Assembly: GCA_039809865.1 (NCBI GenBank)
Contig: JBDHVW010000024.1
Span: forward strand, 30,022 to 94,021
Direction: 5' to 3'
Source: QWHO01 sp039809865
GTDB lineage: Bacteria > Vulcanimicrobiota > Xenobia > Xenobiales > QWHO01
DNA length: 64,000 bases
Position 1 is the stretch's first letter. Each line of letters begins with the position of its first letter. Positions 49,941 to 57,849 of this stretch are shown here, one piece after another. Under the pieces are notes generated by a model. That model worked only from the letters and a program-made list of their open reading frames with translations, was not told where the DNA came from and did not search any database. Position numbers and translations under genes: made by a program.

Positions 49941-51825
49941 GCGGCGCCTCGGAGTACATCCCCTCGATCAGGCCGGCGAACTTCTCCTTGATGATGCGTC
50001 GCTTCACCTTCAGCGTGGGAGTAAGCTCGCCCGTATCCTGCGTCAGCTCGTTCTCGAGCAACGCGATCTTCTTGACGCGCTCGTAGTTCGAGAGGTCCGA
50101 GCAGAGCTTGATGCACTCCTGCGTGAGCATCTCGAGCACCTTGGGGTGGGCCGCCAGCGCCTTACGGTCGCCGGCCACCCCGTTGGCCTTGCCCCAGATC
50201 TCGACCTGCTCGTAGTTGGGATAGATGAGGGCCGAAATGAAGTTGCGGTCGTCGCCGATGACCACGGCCTGCTCGACCAGCGGGCTCGACTTGAGCAGCT
50301 GCTCGATGGGAGCGGGGGCCACATTCTTGCCGTTGGACATCACCAGGATCTCCTTGATGCGATCGGTGATGCGCAGGTACTTGTCCTCGTCGAACATACC
50401 CGCGTCGCCGGTGTGGAACCAGCCGTCCGCGTCGATCGACTTGGCCGTCTCCTCGGGCTTGTTGAAGTAGCCCCGCATGATGTGGGGACCGCGGGTGATG
50501 ATCTCGCCGTCCTTCTCCTGGATGACGCACTCGACGTGGGGGATGACCTTGCCCACGGTGCCGATCTTGGGCCACGAGGGCGGGTTCATGCTGATGACCG
50601 GGCTCGTCTCGGTGAGCCCGTAGCCCTCGAGAATCTTGAAGCCCGCGTTCAGGAAGAACTCACCCACGTCGCGGCGCAGCGGGGCGCCGCCCGAGACGAA
50701 GAACTTGATGCGTCCGCCGGTGCGGGCGTGGATCTTCTTGAACACCAGCTTGTGGGCCAGGAAGTGCTGCGCCTTCAGAATGGGCGACACACTGCCGCGC
50801 ACGCTGGCGTCGAAATACTTCTTTCCGACCTCCAGGCCCCACTTGAAGATCTTCTGCTTGGTGGCGCTGCCCGCGGCCACCTGGTCGAGCACGCGGCCCA
50901 TGATCTTCTCGAACAGACGTGGGACGCTCGGCACGACGGTGGGCTGGACCTCCAGCATGTTGGCGGCCACCGTGTCGATGGATTCAGCGTAGCAAATCGT
51001 GCCGCCGGCGTAGGTCATGCCGTAGAACATGATGCGCTCGAACACGTGCGACAGCGGCAGGAACGACAGCTCGATGTCCTCCGAGTCGATGCCCACCATC
51101 GGAACGATTGTGGTGGTATTGGAGCAGAAGTTGCCGTGCATCAGCATGGCGCCCTTCGGCTCGCCCGTGGTGCCCGAGGTGTAGACCAGCGAAGCCACAT
51201 CTTCGGCCTTGATGGCCGCCAGGCGCTTGTCGATCTCGGGTTGGTGCTTGGCGAGGTTGTCCGCGCCCAGCTTGAGGAAGTCATCCCAGGACCACAGCTT
51301 CTTGCTGGAAGTCTGGGTGGGCGTGAACATGCACACCACGTGCTCGAGCTTGTCCAGCGGGGGCTGGGGAATCTTGAAGTCGGGCTGGCCGCCGTTCTCG
51401 ACCGAGATCAGCTTCTCGAGCTGCTTCTCGTCGGCCACGACCATGATCCTGGCGCCCGAGTCGTTGAGGATGTAGCCGATACCCTCGTCGTTCAGGGTCG
51501 GATACAGCGGGGCGTGGATGCCGCCCGCGTGATAGGTGGCGTAGTCGGTGATGACCCACTCGGGGCGGTTGTTGGAGATCTGAGCCAGGCGGTCACCCGG
51601 CTCGAAGCCCAGCTCGATGAGCGCCGAGGCCATCTGGAGCACCCTCTCGTGGACCTGGTTGAAGGTCATGTAGCGATAGGTGCCCTTGTCCTTCCAGCCC
51701 AGGAAGTTGCGCGGTCCGCACTTCTTGACCGTGCGCCGGAACAGCTCGGGCAGCGTCTTGATCTCGGCTTTGGCGGCCCAGTCGAGGACGGCCTTGGGCG
51801 CGGCATATTCAGAAGTCACGGACAT
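49933..51825 (-). CDS. long-chain acyl-CoA synthetase (AMP-forming, FadD-like)
   Basis: 630 residues from ATG 51825, with AAGGAG 9 nt upstream. It is an ANL-superfamily enzyme: the P-loop ASLVYTSGTTGEPKGAMLMHGN, LPLSHVFERI, the adenine-binding EGYGLTETSPVIS, WFHTGDAGMFDEDKYLRITDRIKEI and the C-terminal lysine region (LTPTLKVKRRIIKEKF). It activates fatty acids to acyl-AMP and then acyl-CoA, acting at the membrane face in lipid synthesis or beta-oxidation. It is close to eukaryotic-type ACSL sequences. The FHA gene lies 13 nt upstream on the same strand and the MntA-HepT gene overlaps downstream, so the three may be cotranscribed. Confidence 0.95.
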   Translation of the reverse strand: MSVTSEYAAPKAVLDWAAKAEIKTLPELFRRTVKKCGPRNFLGWKDKGTYRYMTFNQVHERVLQMASALIELGFEPGDRLAQISNNRPEWVITDYATYHAGGIHAPLYPTLNDEGIGYILNDSGARIMVVADEKQLEKLISVENGGQPDFKIPQPPLDKLEHVVCMFTPTQTSSKKLWSWDDFLKLGADNLAKHQPEIDKRLAAIKAEDVASLVYTSGTTGEPKGAMLMHGNFCSNTTTIVPMVGIDSEDIELSFLPLSHVFERIMFYGMTYAGGTICYAESIDTVAANMLEVQPTVVPSVPRLFEKIMGRVLDQVAAGSATKQKIFKWGLEVGKKYFDASVRGSVSPILKAQHFLAHKLVFKKIHARTGGRIKFFVSGGAPLRRDVGEFFLNAGFKILEGYGLTETSPVISMNPPSWPKIGTVGKVIPHVECVIQEKDGEIITRGPHIMRGYFNKPEETAKSIDADGWFHTGDAGMFDEDKYLRITDRIKEILVMSNGKNVAPAPIEQLLKSSPLVEQAVVIGDDRNFISALIYPNYEQVEIWGKANGVAGDRKALAAHPKVLEMLTQECIKLCSDLSNYERVKKIALLENELTQDTGELTPTLKVKRRIIKEKFAGLIEGMYSEAPPA

Positions 51826-51838
51826 GTCGATAGGCTCC

Positions 51839-52471
51839 TTATTTGACGTAGTGGTAGTGGAATGCGACGTCTCCAAAGCAGACCTGATCGCCTTCTTGGA
51901 GGGGACGCTGCACCCCGGAGGCCAACCGCGCGCCATTGACGTGCGTGCCATTGATGCTACCGGAGTCTTCCAGATAGACGTGGTCGCCCTCGCGGGTAAT
52001 GATCGCGTGGCGACGGGAAACGGTACCTTTGCTGTCGAGATCGGTGAGGTCGATCTCGGGGTTGATGCCATCCGCCGGGCTCGAGCGCCCGATACGCACG
52101 GTGTCTGAGGTCAGGGCGTAGACCTGGCTGCCGCCCACGTGTTGCAGACGCCCGAAAGCGGGGAGCTCGGGGGCCTTCCTGGGGGCCGGCGCCGGCAGCG
52201 GTGGGATGGGTCGGGCCGCCTGGGCGGGAGCCGGTGTCGGGGCCGCTTGAGGAGCCCCGGGGCCTACGGTGGGGCGCGGTGCCGGGGCCGGGGTGGGCGC
52301 GGGGCCAGGCGCGGGCGCGGGTCCACGACTCGCGGACCCCGACACGGGGGCCGAAGTACGGCGGGCACGGAAAGCCTTCAGGTCATAGCCGCACTTTTCG
52401 CAAAAATGCGAGCCCGGCAGACTGATGTAACGGCACTTGGGACACTCCAACCCGGTAAACCCCCTTCCCAT
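51839..52471 (-). CDS. zinc-ribbon + FHA domain protein
   Basis: 210 residues. The N-terminal knuckle pair is CPKC-x13-CEKC (MGRGFTGLECPKCRYISLP, HFCEKCGYDLKAF). A 75-residue Ala/Pro linker follows. The C-terminal FHA domain (about 115-210) has VRIGRSSPADGINPEIDL, SRRHAIITREGDHVYLEDSGSINGTHVNGARL, the conserved G-R, S-R-H and N-G-T residues. It binds phosphothreonine peptides, and the Ser/Thr kinase at 53920 is a natural partner. It lies 13 nt upstream of the acyl-CoA synthetase on the same strand. Confidence 0.9.
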   Translation of the reverse strand: MGRGFTGLECPKCRYISLPGSHFCEKCGYDLKAFRARRTSAPVSGSASRGPAPAPGPAPTPAPAPRPTVGPGAPQAAPTPAPAQAARPIPPLPAPAPRKAPELPAFGRLQHVGGSQVYALTSDTVRIGRSSPADGINPEIDLTDLDSKGTVSRRHAIITREGDHVYLEDSGSINGTHVNGARLASGVQRPLQEGDQVCFGDVAFHYHYVK

Positions 52472-52612
52472 CGAGCATCAGACGATCTTGAATGCGTGGA
52501 ACAGCGCAAGCATTCTCCGCCGCAGGGTCGGGGATCCTTCCCTGCTGAATTTGCCTCAAGGGTGACAGGTTCGGGCAATGAACTTTTTGGGGGGTCGCGC
52601 AGTTATAGAGGC

Positions 52613-52756
52613 ATGCTTTACTGTAATCGCTGCACGCGGGCGGCCCGGGGAGGGCGCTGTACTTCGTGCGAAACGTCCTGGCGCGTGCCGTTCGCGACGA
52701 AAGCTCTGGTGGCGCTGGGCCTGGTGCTGGTCTGGCTGCTCAGCTCTTTACTTTGA
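52613..52756 (+). CDS. very small zinc-knuckle membrane protein (47 aa)
   Basis: MLYCNRCTRAARGGRCTSCETSW followed by one membrane helix (TKALVALGLVLVWLLSSLL). Two CxxC pairs directly precede the helix, so it is probably a tail-anchored metal-binding mini-protein. A longer in-frame extension upstream overlaps the FHA gene in antisense and is rejected. TATAGA at 52604-52609 and AGAGG just before the ATG are possible signals, but they are too close together for both to be used. Its last 17 nt overlap the convergent propeller gene. Confidence 0.5.
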   Translation: MLYCNRCTRAARGGRCTSCETSWRVPFATKALVALGLVLVWLLSSLL

Positions 52757-53882
52757 CGCGGGTGCCGCCCACCATGAGCCAGCCATCGACCTGGGCGATG
52801 CCGTTCCGCTCGGGCTCCTGCGGCAGGTGGAGGTCGACCTGGGTGGCGGGGGCGCAGTGCTCGCGCAGCGCCATCAGCCCGCCGTTGAACGCGCTGGCGT
52901 AGATCGTGCCATCCTTAGCCTGCCGGGGCGACGTGAGGACCACCCCGCCCAACTCGGCAGTCCAACGCGGCCTTCCGCCCTCCGGTCCGAAGTGGCTCAG
53001 ATGGCCCAGCCACCCGGCCACCGTGAAGCTGCCGTCGTCCGCGACCAGGGGCTGTCCCGTCGCCTTCGAGGACAGCACTGCCACGTGGCTCGCCTCGCCC
53101 TCGGGGCTGATGCGGGCCATCAGACCGGTGCTGGTGCCGGCCAGCACCGCGCCGTCGAGACCGATGGCGGGAATGCAGCAGATGATGCTGCTCCCGATGG
53201 GCGTCTGCCAGATCTCCTTGCCTCTGGCATTCAGCTTCACCACCGTGTTCAGGTGGGCGCCCAGCGCAATGCTCCCGTCCCGGCCCACCGAGGGACCCGT
53301 CATCAGCTCGCCCGGCAGCTTGTAGGTCCAGGCGCGGCTTCCTCTGGGGGTGAAGGCCGTCAGGTATTTCTTGGTGTTGGCCACCAGCACGTTGCCATTG
53401 GGGCAGACCACGGGCGAATTGAACGTGTTGGGCGTCGGATCGAAGTCGAGCAGCTTGCGGACGCTCTTGGACCAGAGCTCCTTGCCGGTCTGATCGAAAG
53501 CGCGCAGCTTGCCCTCGCGGTCGACGCAGTAGACGTTGCCTTCGGGTCCCACGGCCGGCTCGTGATACTCGCAGGTGGCCACGGGCTTCTGCCACAGCAT
53601 CTGGCCGGTTTTGTCGAAGGCCGTCAGGTGCGAGGTGTTGAGGACGAAGACGTTGCCGTTCGTGTGCACGCCCGGCGAGGAAAGCTTTCCGTCCAGCTTC
53701 TGCGCCCAGATCTCCTCGCCCTGAGGGCTCAGCAGGCTGACGCGGTCCCGGTCGCTGTAGACGACCCCATCCTCGGTCGGAGCGGGCGTGGTCAGCGCGC
53801 CGGCGCCGGCCCGCCAGTTGGCGGCCCCGGTTCCGGACTGCATCAGGGCCCGGGTGGCCTGATCCAATCGCACGCTTGTCAT
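52740..53882 (-). CDS. PQQ-type beta-propeller repeat protein
   Basis: 380 residues from ATG 53882. Seven or more blades of the PQQ-dehydrogenase-like type recur: GEEIWAQKLDGKLSSPGVHTNGNVFV, TGQMLWQKPVATCEYHEPAVGPEGNVYCVD, TGKELWSKSVRKLL and RGKEIWQTPIGSS, each with the 'G.(e/k)lW' signature. There is no signal peptide, so it is perhaps a cytoplasmic scaffold, as for propellers next to Ser/Thr kinases. No PQQ-binding residues can be assigned. It is divergent from the kinase gene (37 nt), suggesting a shared signalling unit. Confidence 0.85.
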   Translation of the reverse strand: MTSVRLDQATRALMQSGTGAANWRAGAGALTTPAPTEDGVVYSDRDRVSLLSPQGEEIWAQKLDGKLSSPGVHTNGNVFVLNTSHLTAFDKTGQMLWQKPVATCEYHEPAVGPEGNVYCVDREGKLRAFDQTGKELWSKSVRKLLDFDPTPNTFNSPVVCPNGNVLVANTKKYLTAFTPRGSRAWTYKLPGELMTGPSVGRDGSIALGAHLNTVVKLNARGKEIWQTPIGSSIICCIPAIGLDGAVLAGTSTGLMARISPEGEASHVAVLSSKATGQPLVADDGSFTVAGWLGHLSHFGPEGGRPRWTAELGGVVLTSPRQAKDGTIYASAFNGGLMALREHCAPATQVDLHLPQEPERNGIAQVDGWLMVGGTRVKVKS

Positions 53883-53919
53883 AGCCACAGCCTACCGGTG
53901 GCGGCTGAAAGTTGGCTGA

Positions 53920-55116
53920 ATGCCCCGCAGCAGGCACTCCGAGTCCCAGGCAGAAACGCCCCTCGTGGCCATCAACCTGCCGGAATACCTGACCTACATC
54001 GGACCGCTCGGCAAGGGCGGGATGGGCAACGTCATTCGAGCCCACGATACGCGGTGGCGCCAGGACGTGGCGGTGAAGATGCTTCCGCTCCGGGTCGACG
54101 AGGAGTTTCGGGAGCGCCAGCGCCAGGAAGCCGAGACCCTGGCCTCGCTCGACCATCCCAACGTGGTGCAGATGCTCGAGCACTTCGAGTGGGGCGGGGC
54201 GCACTTCTTGCTGCTCGAGGTGCTCGAGGGCGGCGACCTGGAAGACCTGCTCGCCGCGGGCGAGGTGCCCCTGCCGCGGATGCTGGAGATCTTCGTCCAG
54301 ATCTGTGAAGGGCTGGAATATCTCCACTTCCAGGAGGTCGTCCACCGCGACATCAAGCCGGGCAACATCTTCTTCACCAGCGACGGGGTGGCCAAGATCG
54401 GCGACCTGGGTCTGGTGCGCCGCGACGGGCTCCAGTCGGGGTTGACCAAAGCCAATGTCACGATGGGGACGATCGCCTGCACTTCGCCCGAGCAGGTCCG
54501 CAACGTGAGCAACGTGGGAGCGCCCGGTGATATTTACTCGCTGGGCTGCACCATGTTCCGGGCCCTGACCGGTCGCTGGCCCTTTCTGCACAAGACCGAC
54601 TTCCAGATGATGGGGGCGCACCTGACCGAGATCCCGCCGCGTCTGCGCGAGCTGCGGCCGGAGATTCCGCTCGAGCTGGACGCCATTATGGCCCGCATGC
54701 TGGAGAAGCAGCCCGAGTTACGCCCCACGGCGGCGGAGGTGCGCGAGGTGCTCCTGCGCTCGCTGGGCCAGGACGAGGAGCGGCCTGCTCTGGTGTTGCC
54801 CCAGACCCGGTTGAGCGTGCTGCTGGCCGCACCCGACGAGCCTTTGTTGCGCAGCCTGTTGGAAAGCCGGGGCCACGACGTCATGCTGGCCGGCGACCGC
54901 GATACGGCGGTCGCGATGTGCAGCCTGGCCGACTTCGACCTGATTCTGGTGGACTATGACCTGGACGCGCCCGAGATCGCGCGGCTGCTCCGCGCCCAGG
55001 GGATCGCCTCGCCGATCGTGGTGGTGGGCGGTCCGACCGGCCTCAAAGGCGGCATCGACGGCGTTTTGGCCAGACCCGTCAGCGAGGCGGAAGTCCGGGC
55101 GCTGCTCGGAAACTAA
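53920..55116 (+). CDS. Hanks-type Ser/Thr protein kinase with C-terminal receiver-like domain
   Basis: 398 residues. Kinase motifs: glycine loop GPLGKGGMG, VAVK lysine, HRDIKPGN (142-149, catalytic Asp144), and metal loop DLG (Asp162) where DFG is usual. TMGTIACTSPEQ replaces the APE-type helix, and GDIYSLGCTMFRALTGRWPF is standard. After about residue 285 the sequence changes to an alpha/beta receiver fold: LSVLLAAPDEPLLRSLLESRGHDV, LILVDYDLDAPE (Asp acceptor candidate), and GVLARPVSEAEV. There is no membrane helix. It is a soluble kinase whose activity could be set by phosphorylation. The neighbouring FHA protein and propeller are likely partners. Confidence 0.9.
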   Translation: MPRSRHSESQAETPLVAINLPEYLTYIGPLGKGGMGNVIRAHDTRWRQDVAVKMLPLRVDEEFRERQRQEAETLASLDHPNVVQMLEHFEWGGAHFLLLEVLEGGDLEDLLAAGEVPLPRMLEIFVQICEGLEYLHFQEVVHRDIKPGNIFFTSDGVAKIGDLGLVRRDGLQSGLTKANVTMGTIACTSPEQVRNVSNVGAPGDIYSLGCTMFRALTGRWPFLHKTDFQMMGAHLTEIPPRLRELRPEIPLELDAIMARMLEKQPELRPTAAEVREVLLRSLGQDEERPALVLPQTRLSVLLAAPDEPLLRSLLESRGHDVMLAGDRDTAVAMCSLADFDLILVDYDLDAPEIARLLRAQGIASPIVVVGGPTGLKGGIDGVLARPVSEAEVRALLGN

Positions 55117-55724
55117 AAGCTCCAGCGCAGGCTGCCTTCGCCCGAGTTCTCCACGGCGTCGGGCTGGACGCGGCGGGTGGCCCCCGCGGCGAACGTCAAC
55201 CCCTCGGTGATGCGGATGCTGTAGTGCAGCTCGTAGCGCCGCCAGGAGCCCAGGCCGGCCGTGGCGGTGGCCTGCAGCCCGCCGTGCGTCAACGTGGACG
55301 ACAGGGTGGGCTTCTGGCCTTCCAGGCCCAGCCCCGCCTCCATCCAGCCGAGCCGGAGCCGGGTCGCCGGTGGACCCGGCTCGCGCTCGATCAGAGCGGC
55401 GGTGGGACTTCCCTCCCAGTTTTCCGGCGGGGCGGGCAGCACGGGCTCGGGCAGCAGCTGGGACGAAGGCGCATTCAGGGCCAGCTCGGGCTCCGGCTGC
55501 GCCAGGACAATCCAGAGATTCCACCGCGAACGCGAGAACGCGCCGCCCTCGGACAGCTCCCAGGGACGCGCGACAAACCTCGCCTCCCGCCCGGCGGCCC
55601 GGATCCGCGCAGGGAGGAATTCGTATTCGTAAAGCGCCTGACCCGCGGCCCGCAGAGCTTCGGGTCGCTCTTGAGCCGAGAGAGAACCGGCCAGCCAGGC
55701 CAGGATGAGGAACGTCCGCAGCAC
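55113..55724 (-). CDS. exported beta-rich hypothetical protein
   Basis: 203 residues. A cleavable signal, MLRTFLILAWLAGSLSAQE, is followed by a region with RSRWNLWIVLAQPEPEL and a C-terminal third of alternating strands (TRLRLGWMEAGLGLEG, LTHGGLQATATAGLGSWRRYELHYSIRITEGLTFAAGATRRV) ending in SLRWSF. A terminal aromatic after amphipathic strands suggests an outer-membrane or periplasmic beta protein. It overlaps the kinase 3' end by 4 nt on the other strand and lies just downstream of CcdB. Not assigned to a family. Confidence 0.65.
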   Translation of the reverse strand: MLRTFLILAWLAGSLSAQERPEALRAAGQALYEYEFLPARIRAAGREARFVARPWELSEGGAFSRSRWNLWIVLAQPEPELALNAPSSQLLPEPVLPAPPENWEGSPTAALIEREPGPPATRLRLGWMEAGLGLEGQKPTLSSTLTHGGLQATATAGLGSWRRYELHYSIRITEGLTFAAGATRRVQPDAVENSGEGSLRWSF

Positions 55725-55726
55725 CG

Positions 55727-56041
55727 CTAGACGCCCGTGAGGAGGAAATCGAGCGCGGCCACGATCTCCTGGCGCGACTGGCTCAGATTGCCGACCAGGT
55801 CGCCCAGCTCTCGCCTGGCGATGCCCGCCATCTGTGGAGTTACCGCCACGACTTCCTTGCCTTTGACTTTGAAGAGCGGCATCAGCCGGGTCAAGGCCTT
55901 GCCCGCGAACTGCTCTTTCGCCGCCAGAGGGACCACGACTCGGGTCTCCAACCCCTCCAGCAGCTCCGTCTGGATGTCGAGCAAGAACGGATAACGCTTG
56001 CTGCTGTCGGCATTTCGGTTCCGGTACACATCGAACTGCAT
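55727..56041 (-). CDS. ccdB: CcdB-family toxin
   Basis: 104 residues, MQFDVYRNRNADSSKRYPFLLDIQTELLEGLETRVVVPLA, then LTRLMPLFKVKGKEVVAVTPQMAGIARRELGDLVGNL and ALDFLLTGV. Length and phrases (QFDVY.N, yP.LldvQ.dll..l.trvvvPL, ...l.P.f.v.g....l.tp.laa.....lg..v..l) are those of CcdB, which poisons DNA gyrase. The C-terminal Trp-Gly-Ile of F-plasmid CcdB is not conserved (LTGV instead). Its ATG abuts the CcdA stop at 56041. It appears intact. Confidence 0.93.
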   Translation of the reverse strand: MQFDVYRNRNADSSKRYPFLLDIQTELLEGLETRVVVPLAAKEQFAGKALTRLMPLFKVKGKEVVAVTPQMAGIARRELGDLVGNLSQSRQEIVAALDFLLTGV

Positions 56042-56292
56042 CAGAACGAACGGAGCTCCTCGCTGAACGTCCCGTGCTTCTCGACGTCGCGATTGTAGGC
56101 CTCGATCGCGGACCGGTTCTCCCGCACCCAGGCCTCGGCCCGAAGCTTCTTCACCTGCTCGGCCAGAGATTGCTCGAGCACCGCCGAGACGTTGATTCCG
56201 AGCGCCCTGGCCTGAGCCAGCAAGTCGCTGTTGACCGAGAGGTTGGTGGCCTTTTTGGGTGCGCCCGGGTCATACACATTGCTCATGCGCAT
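56041..56292 (-). CDS. ccdA: CcdA-family antitoxin
   Basis: 83 residues. A ribbon-helix-helix N-terminus (KKATNLSVNSDLLAQARALGINVSAVLEQSLAEQVKK) and a disordered C-terminus (NRSAIEAYNRDVEKHGTFSEELRSF) carry the CcdA/VapB-type 'W...N..ai..yn..v...G.f.d..r.F' tail that wraps CcdB. Start ATG 56292 (AGGG 6 nt upstream) or 56286. It autoregulates the operon in known cases. One nucleotide overlaps the toxin start, giving tight coupling. Confidence 0.93.
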   Translation of the reverse strand: MRMSNVYDPGAPKKATNLSVNSDLLAQARALGINVSAVLEQSLAEQVKKLRAEAWVRENRSAIEAYNRDVEKHGTFSEELRSF

Positions 56293-56310
56293 AGGTTACC
56301 CTGGAGCAGC

Positions 56311-57849
56311 ATGCGCGTCAACCCGAAAGGCTCCTGGCGCCCCCTCCGGGAAGCACCCCGGATGAGAAGAGCCTTCCTCGCGTGCGTTCTGTTGCTCCTG
56401 GCCTGCGGCCGTGTCGACCATCGGGCGGAGGGTCTGCAGCTCTATCAGCAGGGTCGCTACGCCGAAGCCGAGGCGCACCTCGAGAAGGTGAAGGACGACA
56501 AGCTGCTCGGTCCTCTGGCCGAGTGTCTCTACCAGCAGAAGAAGCTCGCCGAGGCCGCGCCGGTCTACGAGCAATACCTGCAGAAGAAACCTCAACCCGA
56601 TCCCGAGCTCGTCGCGCACTACGCGGAAATGCTGCCGGCCCTCGCCCGGGCCGCCAGCCAGGCCGGTCGGGGTGAGGAGGCCATCACCACGCTCAAGCGC
56701 CTGGCGACCCTGCAACCGGGCAACCCCGAGCTGAAGGACCCGGCCGCTGCGCTGCGCGAGGCCGCCAGGATCATGCCCCAGGACCCGCGGATGGCCTTCT
56801 ATCACGCCAGCCGCGCGCGCGTCGTCCGTCCGGACAATCGCCAGGCGATGAACCTCCAGATCTCCGCCGCCAGCCAGTTCATGGACCTGAACGAGGTCCG
56901 CAAGCTGTGCGCCACGGTGCCGCCAGACGCGCTCTCGGTCGGGACCCGACAGAACCTGGCTAAGGCTTACGTGGCGAAGGTCCAAGGCCAGACCAGCTCT
57001 CCCAACGAGTACGAGCTCAACCAGCGCCTCGACCTGCTCAATCAGGCCCTGGCGCTGGCGCCTCGCCTGCCCGAGGCCTATTTTCAGCGGGCCCGATTGC
57101 GCTACAAGCGGCGCTACCAGGACGGCGGCCGCTACCAGGCGAGCATTCCCCTGGCCGCCGTCATGGCCGACCTCCAGCAGGCCCGTAAGCTCGGGGGAGG
57201 ACCGCTGGTGGCGCGGGCCCTCTCCCAGGTGGGGTTCGATCAGAGCCTGGAGGCGCGGCTCGCATCTGTGAGCCGGACGGCTCACAACGGGCCGGCCCCT
57301 ACGGGAAATCCACCCGGGACCTACGACACCCAGTTTTATGTCCTGGCCCGCCCCAGCACGGGTCACGTCGTGCTGCTCGACAAGAGTGGTGCCTATGTGC
57401 GGGTGCCCCAAGAGAAGACAGCCAGCTTACAGGTCGGGCACTGGTATTACGGTGACTCGGGCGGCGGCGGACCCTCCCTGCTGCTCGATGGCTGGGAGAA
57501 ACGCCGTCCCGCCGTCTCCAGCTCGCCGATCATGCAGCGGGTGAAGAACCCCAGTGGCGGGGGCTACAGCACGCGCCCGAATGGAACCTGGCACTGGAAT
57601 CCCTATACCCAGGTCGGACGAGGCGAGAAGCTGACGCCCGTTTTGGTGGCGAAGGACGGACAAGGTCTGATGCTCGTTGCGCCCGGAGCCGATTTCGAGG
57701 GGCCTTCCAACTTTCGCGACGTCGACCGGCGGTTGGCCAAGATCGCCGCCAGGCCCGGCCTGGAGCTTTTCGTGACCGACCAGGGTGAGTTTCTGGGGGG
57801 AGACTTCGAGAAGAAGTACGCTCCCGGCGCGAAGGCCGAGAACGAATAG
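56311..57849 (+). CDS. TPR-containing lipoprotein
   Basis: 512 residues from ATG 56311 (GGAG 5 nt upstream). The second Met at 56362 starts the lipoprotein signal MRRAFLACVLLLLACGR. TPR helices follow: EGLQLYQQGRYAEAEAHLEKVKDD, AECLYQQKKLAEAAPVYEQYLQKKP, EEAITTLKRLATLQPGNPEL and NQALALAPRLPEAYFQRARLRYKRRY. The C-terminal 200 residues are a different, beta-rich domain with Gly/Ser loops (VGHWYYGDSGGGGPSLLLDGWEKR, THWNPYTQ-like). It is probably an envelope adaptor. It is divergent from CcdA and convergent with the propeller lipoprotein. Confidence 0.8.
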   Translation: MRVNPKGSWRPLREAPRMRRAFLACVLLLLACGRVDHRAEGLQLYQQGRYAEAEAHLEKVKDDKLLGPLAECLYQQKKLAEAAPVYEQYLQKKPQPDPELVAHYAEMLPALARAASQAGRGEEAITTLKRLATLQPGNPELKDPAAALREAARIMPQDPRMAFYHASRARVVRPDNRQAMNLQISAASQFMDLNEVRKLCATVPPDALSVGTRQNLAKAYVAKVQGQTSSPNEYELNQRLDLLNQALALAPRLPEAYFQRARLRYKRRYQDGGRYQASIPLAAVMADLQQARKLGGGPLVARALSQVGFDQSLEARLASVSRTAHNGPAPTGNPPGTYDTQFYVLARPSTGHVVLLDKSGAYVRVPQEKTASLQVGHWYYGDSGGGGPSLLLDGWEKRRPAVSSSPIMQRVKNPSGGGYSTRPNGTWHWNPYTQVGRGEKLTPVLVAKDGQGLMLVAPGADFEGPSNFRDVDRRLAKIAARPGLELFVTDQGEFLGGDFEKKYAPGAKAENE

